From Insolitispirillum peregrinum (GTDB lineage: Bacteria > Pseudomonadota > Alphaproteobacteria > Rhodospirillales > Rhodospirillaceae), in assembly GCF_042665255.1 (NCBI RefSeq), contig NZ_JBHTCD010000005.1: a stretch of DNA of 64,000 nt, one strand, 5' to 3'. The translations under genes were made by a program, and so were the position numbers. The notes under the pieces were generated by a model. That model ran no database searches. It saw only the letters and a list, made by a program, of their open reading frames with translations, and was not told where the DNA came from. Below, piece by piece: positions 40,385 to 49,452 of this stretch. The stretch's first letter is position 1. Every line of letters begins with the position of its first letter.

Positions 40385-41017
40385 TTACACCGAGTGGTTC
40401 ACGCCAGCCTGAGCCTCGGCCGCCGGGGCGGGTTCGCGCTTCGGGCCACCGCGCGAGACGACCACCATCGCCGGGCGCAGCAGGCGTTCGGCGATCACAT
40501 AGGCATCCTGGAACACCTGCACCACCGTCCCGGTCGGCACGTCGGTCTTTTCGACTTCCTGCACCGCCTGATGATAGTTCGGGTCGAACGGCTGGTTCAG
40601 GCTGTCCACCTTGCGCACACCGTACTTGCCCAGCGCCGAGGCCAGTTCCTTTTCGGTCATTTCGATCCCGACCGCCAGCGTGTTGACCAGATCGGTCTTG
40701 CGGGCGTCGGGGGTGGCGGCCAGCAGGGCGCGGCCCAGATTGTCGGCCACCGACAGCAGTTCCTTGGCGAAGTTTGACACCGCGTACTTGCTGTTGTCTT
40801 CGATGCGCTTGTCGGCCATCCGCTTGGCGTTCTGACCATCGGCCAGCGCGCGCAGATAGTCTTCCTTCAGCTTGCGGACTTCGAGTTGCAGGGCGGCAAT
40901 GCGCTCTTCCGGTGAGCCATCGCCAGCAGTCCCCGCCGCATCATCGGCGTCGGGACCATCGGCGAGGGTGTCCACGGGGATGTCCTCAGGGGTCGGCTGC
41001 TCGGTATTCTGGCTCAT
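40385..41017 (-). CDS. grpE: Nucleotide exchange factor GrpE
   Basis: A 210-residue GrpE that promotes ADP release from DnaK. An acidic, disordered N-terminus (to about residue 38) leads into a long coiled coil (ERIAALQLEVRKLKEDYLRALAD...), here about 40-95, with the conserved FAKELLSVADNLGRAL near 105. The beta domain follows (LGKYGVRKVDSLNQPFDPNYHQA). The C-terminus ends with RPAMVVVSRGG. ATG at 41017 with AGGAAA upstream. It lies 15 bp after hrcA; dnaK and dnaJ are not in the window. Confidence 0.95.
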   Translation of the reverse strand: MSQNTEQPTPEDIPVDTLADGPDADDAAGTAGDGSPEERIAALQLEVRKLKEDYLRALADGQNAKRMADKRIEDNSKYAVSNFAKELLSVADNLGRALLAATPDARKTDLVNTLAVGIEMTEKELASALGKYGVRKVDSLNQPFDPNYHQAVQEVEKTDVPTGTVVQVFQDAYVIAERLLRPAMVVVSRGGPKREPAPAAEAQAGVNHSV

Positions 41018-41032
41018 GGGGTTTCCTAACGT

Positions 41033-42094
41033 CTATCCAATCAGGCGCCCGATCACCTTGGCAGTATAATCCACCAGCGGAATGATGCGGGCATAGTTAA
41101 CGCGTGTCGGTCCGATCACGCCGATCGCACCGACGATTTCCTCGCGGGAATTCTGATAGGGGGCAACGATCATCGAGCAGCCCGAGGTACTGAACAGCTC
41201 GTTTTCGGCCCCAATAAAAATCTGCACGCCTTCGGCACCGTGGACCAGATCGAGCAACCGCAAGGTCTGCTCGCGCGCCTCGAGGGCGGTGAACAGGCCA
41301 CGGATGCGCTCCAGATCCTCCAGCGCGTGGACGTCGTTCAACAGGTTGCTCTGGCCGCGCACGATCAGCGCGCCGTCGCTGCCGGTACCGGACCATGTCG
41401 CCAGCCCGGCCTGCACCACCCGCCCGGTCAGTTCGTCGAGCTGGGCTTTCTTGCCGACCAGCTCGCCGGTGATCACCTCGCGGGCTTCATCGAGCGTCCG
41501 TCCGGCCAGCCGGGCCGACAGGTAGTTCGAGGCCTCGGACAGCGCCGACGGCGGCAAGCCCTGCGGCACCTCGATGATGCGGTTTTCCACCAGACCATGC
41601 TCGGTGACCATCACCACCAGCGCCCGGCCCGGTCCCAGATTGACGAATTCGATATGCTTCAGCGCCGTTTCGGTCTTGGGGGCCAGCACCACCCCGGCGC
41701 AGTGCGACAGGCCGGACAGCATCGACGAGGCTTCGCCCAGCATCGACTCAAGGCTTTTGCCCTGCGCCCGGCAACGCAAATCCACCTGCTCGCGTTCCTC
41801 GGGCAGCAAGGCCCCGACTTCCAGCAGGCCGGAGACAAACAGCCGCAAGCCCGCCTCGGTCGGCAGACGCCCGGCGGAGGTGTGCGGGGCATACAGCAGA
41901 CCGGCATCTTCCAGATCAGCCAGCACATTGCGGATGGTGGCCGGTGACAGGCTGGTTGTCAGGCGACGCGACAGGGTCCGCGAGCCGATCGGCTCGCCGG
42001 TTTCCACATAGGCATCGACCACATGGCGAAAGATCTCGCGGGATCGCTCGTTCATTTCGCCGACCGTGGTCTGTGATCCGTCCTTTGCCCGCAT
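41033..42094 (-). CDS. hrcA: Heat-inducible transcription repressor HrcA
   Basis: A 353-residue HrcA that represses heat-shock genes by binding CIRCE operators. The N-terminal winged helix has MNERSREIFRHVVDAYVETG and GSRTLSRRLTTSLSPATIRN. The GAF-like and inserted domains follow, and the tail YAQIIPLVDYTAKVIGRL-type ending is present (here NYARIIPLVDYTAKVIG). ATG at 42094 with GAGGAAG upstream; an internal Met at NERSRE is possible. It is co-transcribed with grpE and divergent from rph. No TTAGCACTC-type CIRCE is seen in the 256-bp upstream gap or near htpG, so its targets lie elsewhere. Confidence 0.95.
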   Translation of the reverse strand: MRAKDGSQTTVGEMNERSREIFRHVVDAYVETGEPIGSRTLSRRLTTSLSPATIRNVLADLEDAGLLYAPHTSAGRLPTEAGLRLFVSGLLEVGALLPEEREQVDLRCRAQGKSLESMLGEASSMLSGLSHCAGVVLAPKTETALKHIEFVNLGPGRALVVMVTEHGLVENRIIEVPQGLPPSALSEASNYLSARLAGRTLDEAREVITGELVGKKAQLDELTGRVVQAGLATWSGTGSDGALIVRGQSNLLNDVHALEDLERIRGLFTALEAREQTLRLLDLVHGAEGVQIFIGAENELFSTSGCSMIVAPYQNSREEIVGAIGVIGPTRVNYARIIPLVDYTAKVIGRLIG

Positions 42095-42350
42095 CGACCG
42101 CCTGCTTCCTCACACCGCCAGCCCGGATCGTGTCTCCGGATGGCTTTTCCGACCGGCTCCGACAGCATCCTCTATTGCCGAAATGTAGGCACCCCCCGCG
42201 ACAGCGTCAACAACACAAGCATGGCTGTGTCCCCCGGATCACCTCTTGCCCCGCGCGACAGAGGCGGATACCGTGCCGCACAGTCATTTTCCCCCGATGC
42301 GGGGGCGTTTTCGTATCTTTGCCCATTTCTGCCCATTAAGGAGCCTGCCC

Positions 42351-43073
42351 ATGCGTCCCTCTGGCCGCGCCGCCAACGAACTGCGTTCCGTCAGCCTGGA
42401 GCTGGATGTCAACAAGCACGCCGAAGGCTCGTGCCTGGTGAAGTTCGGTGACACCCACGTCCTGTGTACCGCCAGCATTGACGAGCGCGTTCCGGGCTGG
42501 CTGCGCAATCAGGGCAAGGGCTGGGTGACCGCCGAATACGGCATGCTGCCGCGCGCCACCGGCTCGCGCACCGACCGCGAAGCCGCCAAGGGCAAGCAGA
42601 CCGGCCGGACGCAGGAAATCCAGCGCCTGATCGGTCGTTCGCTGCGCTCGGTGACCAATCTGGTCGGGATGGGTGAACGGCAGATCAAGGTTGACTGCGA
42701 CGTGTTGCAGGCCGATGGCGGCACCCGTACCGCCTCGATCACCGGCGCCTATGTCGCCCTCTATCGCGCCTTCCAGAAGCTGGTCAATCAGGGCCTGCTG
42801 CCTGCGGTGCCGATGACCGATTCCGTCGCCGCCGTGTCCTGTGGCCTGTACAAGGGCGAAGCGGTCCTCGACCTCGACTATGCCGAAGACTCGTCGGCGC
42901 AGGCCGATGCCAACTTTGTGCTGACCGGCCGCGGGCTGGTGATCGAAGTGCAGGGCACCGCCGAAGAGGCTCCCTTCACCCGCGCCCAGTTGAACGAGCT
43001 GCTCGATCTGGCCGAACAGGGTGTCTCGACCCTCAGCGCCATTCAGCGGCAGGCTCTTGGGTTGGCCGAGTAA
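42351..43073 (+). CDS. rph: Ribonuclease PH
   Basis: A 240-residue phosphorolytic 3'-exoribonuclease that trims tRNA 3' ends. The sequence is family-typical: RPSGRAANELRSVSLELDVN at the start, GDTHVLCTASIDERVP near 30, RTQEIQRLIGRSLRSV near 85 with the phosphate-binding Arg, DCDVLQADGGTRTASITGA near 115, and DLDYAEDSSAQADANFV near 180. ATG at 42351 follows AAGGAG with 7-base spacing; the frame open upstream to 42246 is ignored. It heads a plus-strand operon with rdgB and hemW. Confidence 0.97.
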   Translation: MRPSGRAANELRSVSLELDVNKHAEGSCLVKFGDTHVLCTASIDERVPGWLRNQGKGWVTAEYGMLPRATGSRTDREAAKGKQTGRTQEIQRLIGRSLRSVTNLVGMGERQIKVDCDVLQADGGTRTASITGAYVALYRAFQKLVNQGLLPAVPMTDSVAAVSCGLYKGEAVLDLDYAEDSSAQADANFVLTGRGLVIEVQGTAEEAPFTRAQLNELLDLAEQGVSTLSAIQRQALGLAE

Positions 43074-43106
43074 CCGTCCCCTCTCTTTTGCTCAGGAGTC
43101 CCCGGC

Positions 43107-43703
43107 ATGGCCCGTACCCTCGACCACGGCAGCACCCTGATCGTTGCCAGCCACAATCAGGGCAAGGTGCGCGAAATCCGCGACCTGCTGGCCCCGTTCG
43201 GCATCACCGTCCGTTCGGCAGGCGAACTGAACCTGCCCGAACCGGAAGAAACCGAAGACAGCTTTGCCGGGAACGCCGCGCTGAAGGCTCTGGCGGCGGC
43301 CAAGGCCGCCAACCTGCCCGCCCTGTCGGATGATTCCGGGATGGCAGTCACCGCCCTTGACGGCGCGCCGGGGATTTACTCGGCCCGCTGGGCTGGTCCG
43401 GGCAAGGATTTCCAGTTTGCCATGCAGACCGTGCAGGACAAGCTGGGCGATGCCAGCGACCGCAGCGGAGCGTTCATCTGCGCCCTCTGTCTGGCCTGGC
43501 CCGATGGCCACACCGAAATCTTTGAAGGCCGCGTTGACGGTACGCTGGTCTGGCCGCCGCGTGGGGATCAGGGCTTTGGCTATGACCCGATGTTCCAGCC
43601 CGAAGGCCATCAGCGCACCTTTGGCGAGATGCCCGCCGAAGACAAGCACGCCATCAGCCACCGGGCACGCGCCTTTGCCCTGCTGGTCGAGGCCTGCTTT
43701 TGA
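43107..43703 (+). CDS. rdgB: XTP/dITP diphosphatase (RdgB/HAM1)
   Basis: A 198-residue nucleotide pyrophosphatase removing non-canonical purine triphosphates (XTP, dITP, ITP). Conserved blocks: the N-terminal IVASHNQGKVREIRDLL near 11, EDSFAGNAALKALAAAKA near 50, ALSDDSGMAVTALDGAPGIY near 72 with the catalytic Asp, and GFGYDPMFQPEGHQRTFGEM near 150. ATG at 43107 follows CAGGAG. Spaced 33 bp after rph; its stop overlaps the hemW start. Confidence 0.96.
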   Translation: MARTLDHGSTLIVASHNQGKVREIRDLLAPFGITVRSAGELNLPEPEETEDSFAGNAALKALAAAKAANLPALSDDSGMAVTALDGAPGIYSARWAGPGKDFQFAMQTVQDKLGDASDRSGAFICALCLAWPDGHTEIFEGRVDGTLVWPPRGDQGFGYDPMFQPEGHQRTFGEMPAEDKHAISHRARAFALLVEACF

Positions 43704-44887
43704 CCTCGACCCATCCTCAGGGCCGGGAAGGCTTTGGCCTGTACATCCACTGGCCGTTTTGCCTGTCAAAATGCCCCTATTGTGATTTCAACAGCCACGC
43801 CGCCCGCCAGATCGATCAGGATCGCTGGCGGCGGGCGTTGATCACCGAACTGGACCATGCCGCCGCCGAAGCCGGGCGCGAGGATCGTCTGCTGACCTCG
43901 ATCTTTTTCGGCGGTGGCACGCCGTCGCTGATGGCCCCCGACACCACGGCGGCCCTGATCGAGCACGCCCGCAGTCTGTTCCGGTGCAGCAACGACCTTG
44001 AGATCACCCTCGAAGCCAATCCCAGCGCCGTTGACCGCGACCGCTTTGCCGCCTTTCGGCAGGCTGGTGTCAACCGCGTCTCGCTGGGGATTCAGTCACT
44101 GCGCGAAGACTCGCTGCGCTTTCTGGAACGGCATCACGACCGGCAGGAAGCCCTGACCGCCATCGAAACCGCTGCCAGCCTGTTCCCGCGTTATTCCTTT
44201 GATTTGATCTATGCCCGCCCCGGCCAGACGGTCGAGGAGTGGCGCAGCGAACTGGCCGAGGCCCTGACGCTGGCCGGGGATCACCTGTCGCTGTACCAGT
44301 TGACCATCGAGCAGGGCACCCGCTTTTTCAACGACTATGCCAAAGGGGCATTCATCCTGCCCGATGACGAGCAGGCGGTAGCCCTGTACGAGGTCACGCA
44401 ACAGATCATGGCCGCCGCCGGACGCCCGGCCTATGAGGTCTCCAACCACGCCCGCCCCGGCGAGGAATGCCGTCACAACCTGACCTATTGGCGCGGTGGC
44501 GACTATCTGGCGGTTGGCCCCGGAGCCCATGGCCGCCTGACCCTTGGCGACGGTGCCCAGCGCCACACGCTGGCCCTGCGCCGTCACCGTGCCCCCGAGA
44601 TTTGGCTTAGTCAGGTTGAGGCAAAGGGTCATGCCACCCGAGAAAAAACAATCCTGTCGGCGGCTGAACGGCGAGAAGAACTGATTCTAATGGGCCTGCG
44701 CCTGTACGACGGCCTCGATCCGGCGTTGTTTGCCCGGCTGGGCGGGCAGTCGCTCGACAGCGCCCTCAGCGCCAGCGGTCTGGCGATGCTGCGCGACGAG
44801 GGGCTGATTGCCACCGACGGGCCACTGCGGGTAACGCCGCAAGGGATGCTGTGCCTGAACAGCGTTATCGCAGCCCTGCTGCCGTAG
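43700..44887 (+). CDS. hemW: Radical SAM heme chaperone HemW
   Basis: A 395-residue radical SAM protein related to coproporphyrinogen III oxidase HemN but of the HemW group, which traffics heme. The iron-sulfur motif CLSKCPYC (CxxxCxxC) is at about residues 21-28, preceded by GLYIHWPF. FFGGGTPSLM near 70 and GVNRVSLGIQSLREDSLRFL near 130 are typical. The HemW C-terminal domain follows. The start is TTG at 43700, overlapping the rdgB stop by 4 bp (TTGA); no in-frame ATG precedes the radical SAM motif, so coupling fixes this start. Confidence 0.92.
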   Translation: MTSTHPQGREGFGLYIHWPFCLSKCPYCDFNSHAARQIDQDRWRRALITELDHAAAEAGREDRLLTSIFFGGGTPSLMAPDTTAALIEHARSLFRCSNDLEITLEANPSAVDRDRFAAFRQAGVNRVSLGIQSLREDSLRFLERHHDRQEALTAIETAASLFPRYSFDLIYARPGQTVEEWRSELAEALTLAGDHLSLYQLTIEQGTRFFNDYAKGAFILPDDEQAVALYEVTQQIMAAAGRPAYEVSNHARPGEECRHNLTYWRGGDYLAVGPGAHGRLTLGDGAQRHTLALRRHRAPEIWLSQVEAKGHATREKTILSAAERREELILMGLRLYDGLDPALFARLGGQSLDSALSASGLAMLRDEGLIATDGPLRVTPQGMLCLNSVIAALLP

Positions 44888-44909
44888 AGCCAAAAATCAG
44901 CGCGTTGGA

Positions 44910-46001
44910 TTATTTTCCGTAAGCCTGCAAGAAGCCGTCCAGCGTCGCCGCCATCGTAAACTGGCTTTCGGCACGCTGGCGGCAGGCGACCCGGTGACGG
45001 GCAAAGGTTTCCGCATCCCAGTCGAGCACGGTCTGTAATGCCTGCGCCAGCACCTGCTCATCACGGCGCGGCACCGCCAGCCCGCACGGCCCGATCAGGG
45101 CGGCGGCATCCCCAACATCGGTGGACACCGGCACACAGCCGCAGGCCATGCCCTCGGCCAGTACGTTGGGGAAGCCTTCGCCAAAGGCCGAGCTGGAGGC
45201 GATCACGTCGGCGGCTGCCAGCAGGCGCGGCACATCGGACCGCACCCCCAGCGCCAGCACGCGCGGATGTCGGGGCAGGTCTTCGGTTCCCTTGCCAACC
45301 AGCACCACCCGCCCGCTGGTCAACCGATCGACAGCGGCCAGAAACAGCGCATGGTCTTTCATCGGATCAACGCGCGCCACATGGGCGATCACCCGTTCGT
45401 TTTCCGCCACCCCCCATTCGGCCCGCACCTCGGCGCGCGCCTGGGGATCGGGTCGGAAACGGTCGGTATCAATGCCGTTCCACACCACTGCCTGCCGCCG
45501 GGGGCGATAGCCCAGCGCCAGATGGCTGTCCAGTCCGGCCTGCGAGTTGGCAATCACCCCGTCAGGACATCCCGAAAAACGGGCCGACAGCGCCAGCACC
45601 CAGCGGAACACCCGACCATAGCGACTGGGGTCCATGTCCGAACAGCGAATGCCCCAGAACTGGCGGGTCCGCCCCCGCCGTCCCGACAGGACCAGCGCCA
45701 GTGAAGCCAGCAGGTCGGCATGGTACATCCAGCCCTGAACCACATCCGGCGTGCTGTGGCGGATCAGGCGGACCAGCCGGGCAATCGCCAACGGCGACGG
45801 CACGCCCCGGCTCATCCCCAGATCACTGACCGGGATTCCCGCCGCCTCGATCCGCGCACGCACTGCCCCGCCGGGCAACAGCGACACCACCTGATGCCGC
45901 ACACGCGGGTCAGGACGCGCCACCAAGGCCGCCAGCATCGTTTCGGCGCCACCGAACTCAAGGTCGGTGATCACATGCAGGATCGACAGCGGGCGGGTCA
46001 T
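44910..46001 (-). CDS. GT4-family glycosyltransferase
   Basis: A 363-residue GT-B glycosyltransferase. The N-terminal domain opens with ILHVITDLEFGGAETMLAALV, a GT4 hallmark with the acceptor-site GGAE. The linker has VVWNGIDTDRFRPD near 170. The donor domain carries the E-x7-E region as SAFGEGFPNVLAEGMACGCVPVSTD near 275-295. The sugar donor and acceptor cannot be read. The start overlaps the wecB stop by 4 bp. It is the last gene of the minus-strand glycan cluster, which converges on hemW. Confidence 0.9.
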   Translation of the reverse strand: MTRPLSILHVITDLEFGGAETMLAALVARPDPRVRHQVVSLLPGGAVRARIEAAGIPVSDLGMSRGVPSPLAIARLVRLIRHSTPDVVQGWMYHADLLASLALVLSGRRGRTRQFWGIRCSDMDPSRYGRVFRWVLALSARFSGCPDGVIANSQAGLDSHLALGYRPRRQAVVWNGIDTDRFRPDPQARAEVRAEWGVAENERVIAHVARVDPMKDHALFLAAVDRLTSGRVVLVGKGTEDLPRHPRVLALGVRSDVPRLLAAADVIASSSAFGEGFPNVLAEGMACGCVPVSTDVGDAAALIGPCGLAVPRRDEQVLAQALQTVLDWDAETFARHRVACRQRAESQFTMAATLDGFLQAYGK

Positions 46002-47038
46002 GCGCGGGTGGCTCCTGCAATCACCGCCGCAATCTTCGCCGAGGCGTCACCGGTCCCATAGTCAGCAATCTCGCCCCGGGGGGCATAGTCGGGCTGGCTC
46101 CACAGGCGGTTCCAGCCCTGCTCGATGGTTTCCACCCACTCGGTTTCGGTGCGCAGGGTGACGCACGGGCGGCGATGGAAATAGGCTTCCTTTTGCAGCC
46201 CGCCGGAATCGGTCAGCACCGAGCATGCCCCGGCGACCAGCCAGGTCATGTCCAGATAGCCCAGCGGCTCGCACAGGGTCAGGTCCTCGAAATCAAGCCC
46301 GAACCGCTCGGCAGCCTGACGGGTGCGCGGATGCAGCGGCAGCACCACCGGCAGGCCCGCCGCCATCGCCTTCAGGTACTGCAACACCGCCGTCAGCGCC
46401 TCGGGGGTATCGGTGTTTTCCGCCCGGTGGACGGTGGCAACGTGATAGCCGCCCTCGCTCAGGCCCAGCCGCTGGCGGATGGTCGAAACCGTCGCCGCCC
46501 GCGCCCGCGCATCCAGCGCCGCATCAAACATCACATCGCCCACATGATGGACGCCACGGGTAATCCCCTCGGCGGTCAGGTTGACCGTGGCCGAGCGGGT
46601 CGGCACGAACAGCAGCGCGCTCAGGTGGTCGGTCATCACCCGGTTGATTTCTTCCGGCATCCGGCGATTGAACGACCGCAGCCCGGCTTCGACATGGGCC
46701 ACCGGGATATGCAGCTTGGCTGCCGCCAGCGCCCCGGCCAGCGTCGAATTGGTGTCGCCATAGACCAGCATCCAGTCCGGCTGTTCACTCAACAGAACCG
46801 CTTCGATTTTTTCCAGCATCTGGCCGGTCATCGCCCCGTGACCACCACCGGAGATGCCCAGATTACAGGCCGGTTGCGGGATACCCAGCTCGTCAAAGAA
46901 CACATCCGACATGCCGGGATCGAAATGCTGACCGGTATGGATCATCACTTCCGGGATGCCTGCCGCCGCCAATGCCCGGCTGACCGCCGCGGCCTTGATG
47001 AACTGCGGGCGGGCGCCCACCACCGAGACAAGTTTCAT
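45998..47038 (-). CDS. wecB: UDP-N-acetylglucosamine 2-epimerase (non-hydrolysing)
   Basis: A 346-residue GT-B-fold epimerase converting UDP-GlcNAc to UDP-ManNAc or acting on a related UDP-sugar. Key family blocks: SVVGARPQFIKAAAVSRAL at the N-terminus, HTGQHFDPGMSDVFFDEL near 40, VYGDTNSTLAGALAAAKL near 95 followed by HVEAGLRSFNRRMPEEINR, and TDSGGLQKEAYFHRRPCVTLR near 280. The length is normal. Begins 4 bp before the next gene region; the stop overlaps the following glycosyltransferase start. UDP-ManNAc derivatives are common in surface glycans. Confidence 0.93.
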   Translation of the reverse strand: MKLVSVVGARPQFIKAAAVSRALAAAGIPEVMIHTGQHFDPGMSDVFFDELGIPQPACNLGISGGGHGAMTGQMLEKIEAVLLSEQPDWMLVYGDTNSTLAGALAAAKLHIPVAHVEAGLRSFNRRMPEEINRVMTDHLSALLFVPTRSATVNLTAEGITRGVHHVGDVMFDAALDARARAATVSTIRQRLGLSEGGYHVATVHRAENTDTPEALTAVLQYLKAMAAGLPVVLPLHPRTRQAAERFGLDFEDLTLCEPLGYLDMTWLVAGACSVLTDSGGLQKEAYFHRRPCVTLRTETEWVETIEQGWNRLWSQPDYAPRGEIADYGTGDASAKIAAVIAGATRA

Positions 47039-47042
47039 TCCG

Positions 47043-48155
47043 TCACCGTTTCTTTCTGTTCAGGGTCTCCGCCAGCAGCGCCGCATAGCGACCGGTAATG
47101 GCAGAAAGATCATAGTTCGGCACTGCGGCATATCCGCCCTGCTGCAAACCCTGTTGCTGCTCCGGGCTGGACAGCAGCCCGCTCAGGGCCGAGGCCAGCG
47201 CCGGACAGTCACCTTCGGGCAACAGCAGGCCGTTCTGCCCGGACAGGATGATGTCCCGCGGACCATAGGGACAGTCAAAGGACAGCACCGGCGCACCGCA
47301 GGCCATCGCCTCGACCAGCACATGCCCAAAGCCTTCCCAGCGCGACGACAGCACAAAGGCCGAGGCGTGGGCCAGCCACGCCGCAGGCGAGCGCACAAAG
47401 CCCGGCAGCAGCAGATCAACACCAAGCGCCTGCGCCTGTGTGCTCAGGGCATCGCGCAGACTGCCTTCGCCGAGGATCGCCACCCGGGGCCGCTGGTCGG
47501 CAGGCAGCAGCGCCACCGCTTCGATCAACCGTTCGAAACCCTTTTGGCGATGCAGCCGCCCCATCCCGATCACCATCGGTCGGGAGCTGTCTGCCCCCCA
47601 TGGTGGCGGCGCGGCGCGGGCGGCGTCGGCCTGTTGGCGCAAGCTGGTGGTATCCACCGGATTGGGGATCACCGTCACCCGCTGCGGCGACAGGTGATAG
47701 CTGTGGATCATTTCCTGCCCCACGCCCGACGACAGCGCCACCAAATGATCGGCCCCACGATAGGCCCACCCGGCAATGCGGGTCAGCCAGCCGGGCAGAT
47801 CGCCGCGCGCCTGATGGCTGTTGGTTTCCCGCACCACCAGCGCCGGACGGTGACGCAAGCCCAGACAGGCCACCCGCGCCGCCACATTGCCATCAATCAG
47901 GGTCGAGAACACCACGTCCGGCTGCCAGTCGCGGATCAGCCGCCGCAAGCGCGGCGGTGCCTGGCGGGATCGTTGCACCGCCAGATCAACCACGTCGGTA
48001 TGGGGAGCCAGCCAGTCGCGCGCCCCACCAGCGGCTCGCCCCACCGCCAGCTTGACCTGCCAGCCCTGTGCAGGCAGCCCATTGGCCAGATTGACCATCG
48101 TCCGCTCGGCACCGCCGCCTTCCAGACCCGGCAGATAGCACAGAACCTTAGGCAT
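47043..48155 (-). CDS. GT4-family glycosyltransferase
   Basis: A 370-residue GT-B glycosyltransferase. It starts KVLCYLPGLEGGGAERTMVN, with the GGGAER acceptor-domain motif. The donor domain has MGRLHRQKGFERLIEAVALL near 215 and SSRWEGFGHVLVEAMACGAP near 285, holding the E-x7-E motif. The ATG at 48155 starts exactly before the conserved strand and overlaps the previous gene's stop by 8 bp; an upstream ATG at 48185 adds ten atypical residues. It closely resembles retaining enzymes acting on amino- or deoxysugars, but specificity is unknown. Confidence 0.9.
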   Translation of the reverse strand: MPKVLCYLPGLEGGGAERTMVNLANGLPAQGWQVKLAVGRAAGGARDWLAPHTDVVDLAVQRSRQAPPRLRRLIRDWQPDVVFSTLIDGNVAARVACLGLRHRPALVVRETNSHQARGDLPGWLTRIAGWAYRGADHLVALSSGVGQEMIHSYHLSPQRVTVIPNPVDTTSLRQQADAARAAPPPWGADSSRPMVIGMGRLHRQKGFERLIEAVALLPADQRPRVAILGEGSLRDALSTQAQALGVDLLLPGFVRSPAAWLAHASAFVLSSRWEGFGHVLVEAMACGAPVLSFDCPYGPRDIILSGQNGLLLPEGDCPALASALSGLLSSPEQQQGLQQGGYAAVPNYDLSAITGRYAALLAETLNRKKR

Positions 48156-49452
48156 TGCCGGTGCCCCCCGGCGGCAGGATTGCATCCCGCCCCACTCCGG
48201 CCAGCTCGCCCCGCCCCAAACGCTCGATCAGCGCCAGTTCCCAGTCAATCCGCTGTTGCCACGAGCCCAGAAAGCCCGCCGCCGCCTGTCGCATCGCCGC
48301 GCCCATCCGCTGCCGCTCGGCCGGATTGCGGTGCAGGTCGAGAATCGCCTCTGCCAGCGCCGGGACATCACCGGCATGGGGAATGCGGCGCACCGCATCG
48401 GGGGGGATCAACTCGTCGGTCGCCATATCGATCCCGCTGTCCGGTTGCGCCTGCGGGAAGATCATGCACTGCCCCAGCGTCATTGCCTCAAGATTGGCAT
48501 TGCTGAGATTGCCCAGCCGGTTGAGCGACACATAGATATCCGAGCGACGGCGGGCGGCGGCCACCTGAGCAAACGGCAGGCGTGAAATGAAGGTCACCGC
48601 CTCGCTGGCCCCGGCCTCGGCCACCTGTTGCCGTAGACGGTCTTCAAGGCTGCCAGTGCCGATCACCAGCGCGTGCAGGCCGTCCGGGGCCTGTTTCCAC
48701 GCCTGCAAAAAGCCGTCAATAAAGGCATCGGCACCCTTGGCCCGCTCCAGCTTGCCGACACTCAGGACGATGGTCTTGTCTTTCGGCAGAGCGGCCAGTG
48801 CCGGATGCAGCTCGTTGTCGGCCAGCTCCGGCAGCGGATCAATGCCGTTCAGCACCCGCACCCGTGGCACGTCAGGCCGCAGGCCATCGCGCAGCCAGCC
48901 TTCGACCCCGCTGCCATCCTGCGAGCAAATCACCAGCCCGAACGGCGCGCCATAGCACCAGCGCAGGGCTTTCAGCTTCCAGCGCGGCGAGGTCAGCGCC
49001 TCGCGCATCACCGGATAGACCCCCATCACCCGGAACAGCACCTTCCCCGGCATCAGCCGCCCCAGCACCCCGGCGGCCCAGACGTTGGCATGGTCGAGAT
49101 AGACCACATCCGGCCGCATCTTCCGCGCCTGCCGGATCACCGCCCACGCCTGCCGCAGATCGCGCAACGCGGTCCGCAGCCGACCACACCAGCCCGGAAT
49201 GGCCGCCTTGCCCGCCTGCACCCGCACCGGCGTTGCCAGCCCGGCCAGGGTCAGCGTCACGTCATCGGCGCGGGTCCACGGCGAGGTGCCATCCTGCGCC
49301 GACAGCACAAAGCTGACCCGGTGCGGGCTGCGGTCGAGCGCCTCCATCAGCTTGAAAATTGTCGGAACCCCGGTCGGCTCCCACCGTTGCGCCTGAACCG
49401 ATGTTTCCAGCCCGCTGAACAGACGGACACTGTACAGAATGGAAAGGCTCAT
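48148..49452 (-). CDS. GT4-family glycosyltransferase
   Basis: A 434-residue GT-B glycosyltransferase. The N-terminal half begins SILYSVRLFSGLETSV, with SGLETS in the position of the usual GGxE. The linker reads VRVLNGIDPLPEL near 205. In the donor domain, VLSVGKLERAKGADAFIDGF is near 235 and SLNRLGNLSNANLEAMTLGQ near 325; the expected first Glu of E-x7-E is replaced by Asn in this stretch, the second Glu is kept. Start overlaps the AsnB-like gene's stop by 4 bp. Function is transfer of an unknown sugar within the glycan cluster. Confidence 0.85.
   Translation of the reverse strand: MSLSILYSVRLFSGLETSVQAQRWEPTGVPTIFKLMEALDRSPHRVSFVLSAQDGTSPWTRADDVTLTLAGLATPVRVQAGKAAIPGWCGRLRTALRDLRQAWAVIRQARKMRPDVVYLDHANVWAAGVLGRLMPGKVLFRVMGVYPVMREALTSPRWKLKALRWCYGAPFGLVICSQDGSGVEGWLRDGLRPDVPRVRVLNGIDPLPELADNELHPALAALPKDKTIVLSVGKLERAKGADAFIDGFLQAWKQAPDGLHALVIGTGSLEDRLRQQVAEAGASEAVTFISRLPFAQVAAARRRSDIYVSLNRLGNLSNANLEAMTLGQCMIFPQAQPDSGIDMATDELIPPDAVRRIPHAGDVPALAEAILDLHRNPAERQRMGAAMRQAAAGFLGSWQQRIDWELALIERLGRGELAGVGRDAILPPGGTGNA

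Noticed and set aside
42095..42350. CIRCE operator upstream of hrcA
   Set aside because: No TTAGCACTC/GAGTGCTAA inverted repeat is present there or upstream of htpG or grpE in this window.
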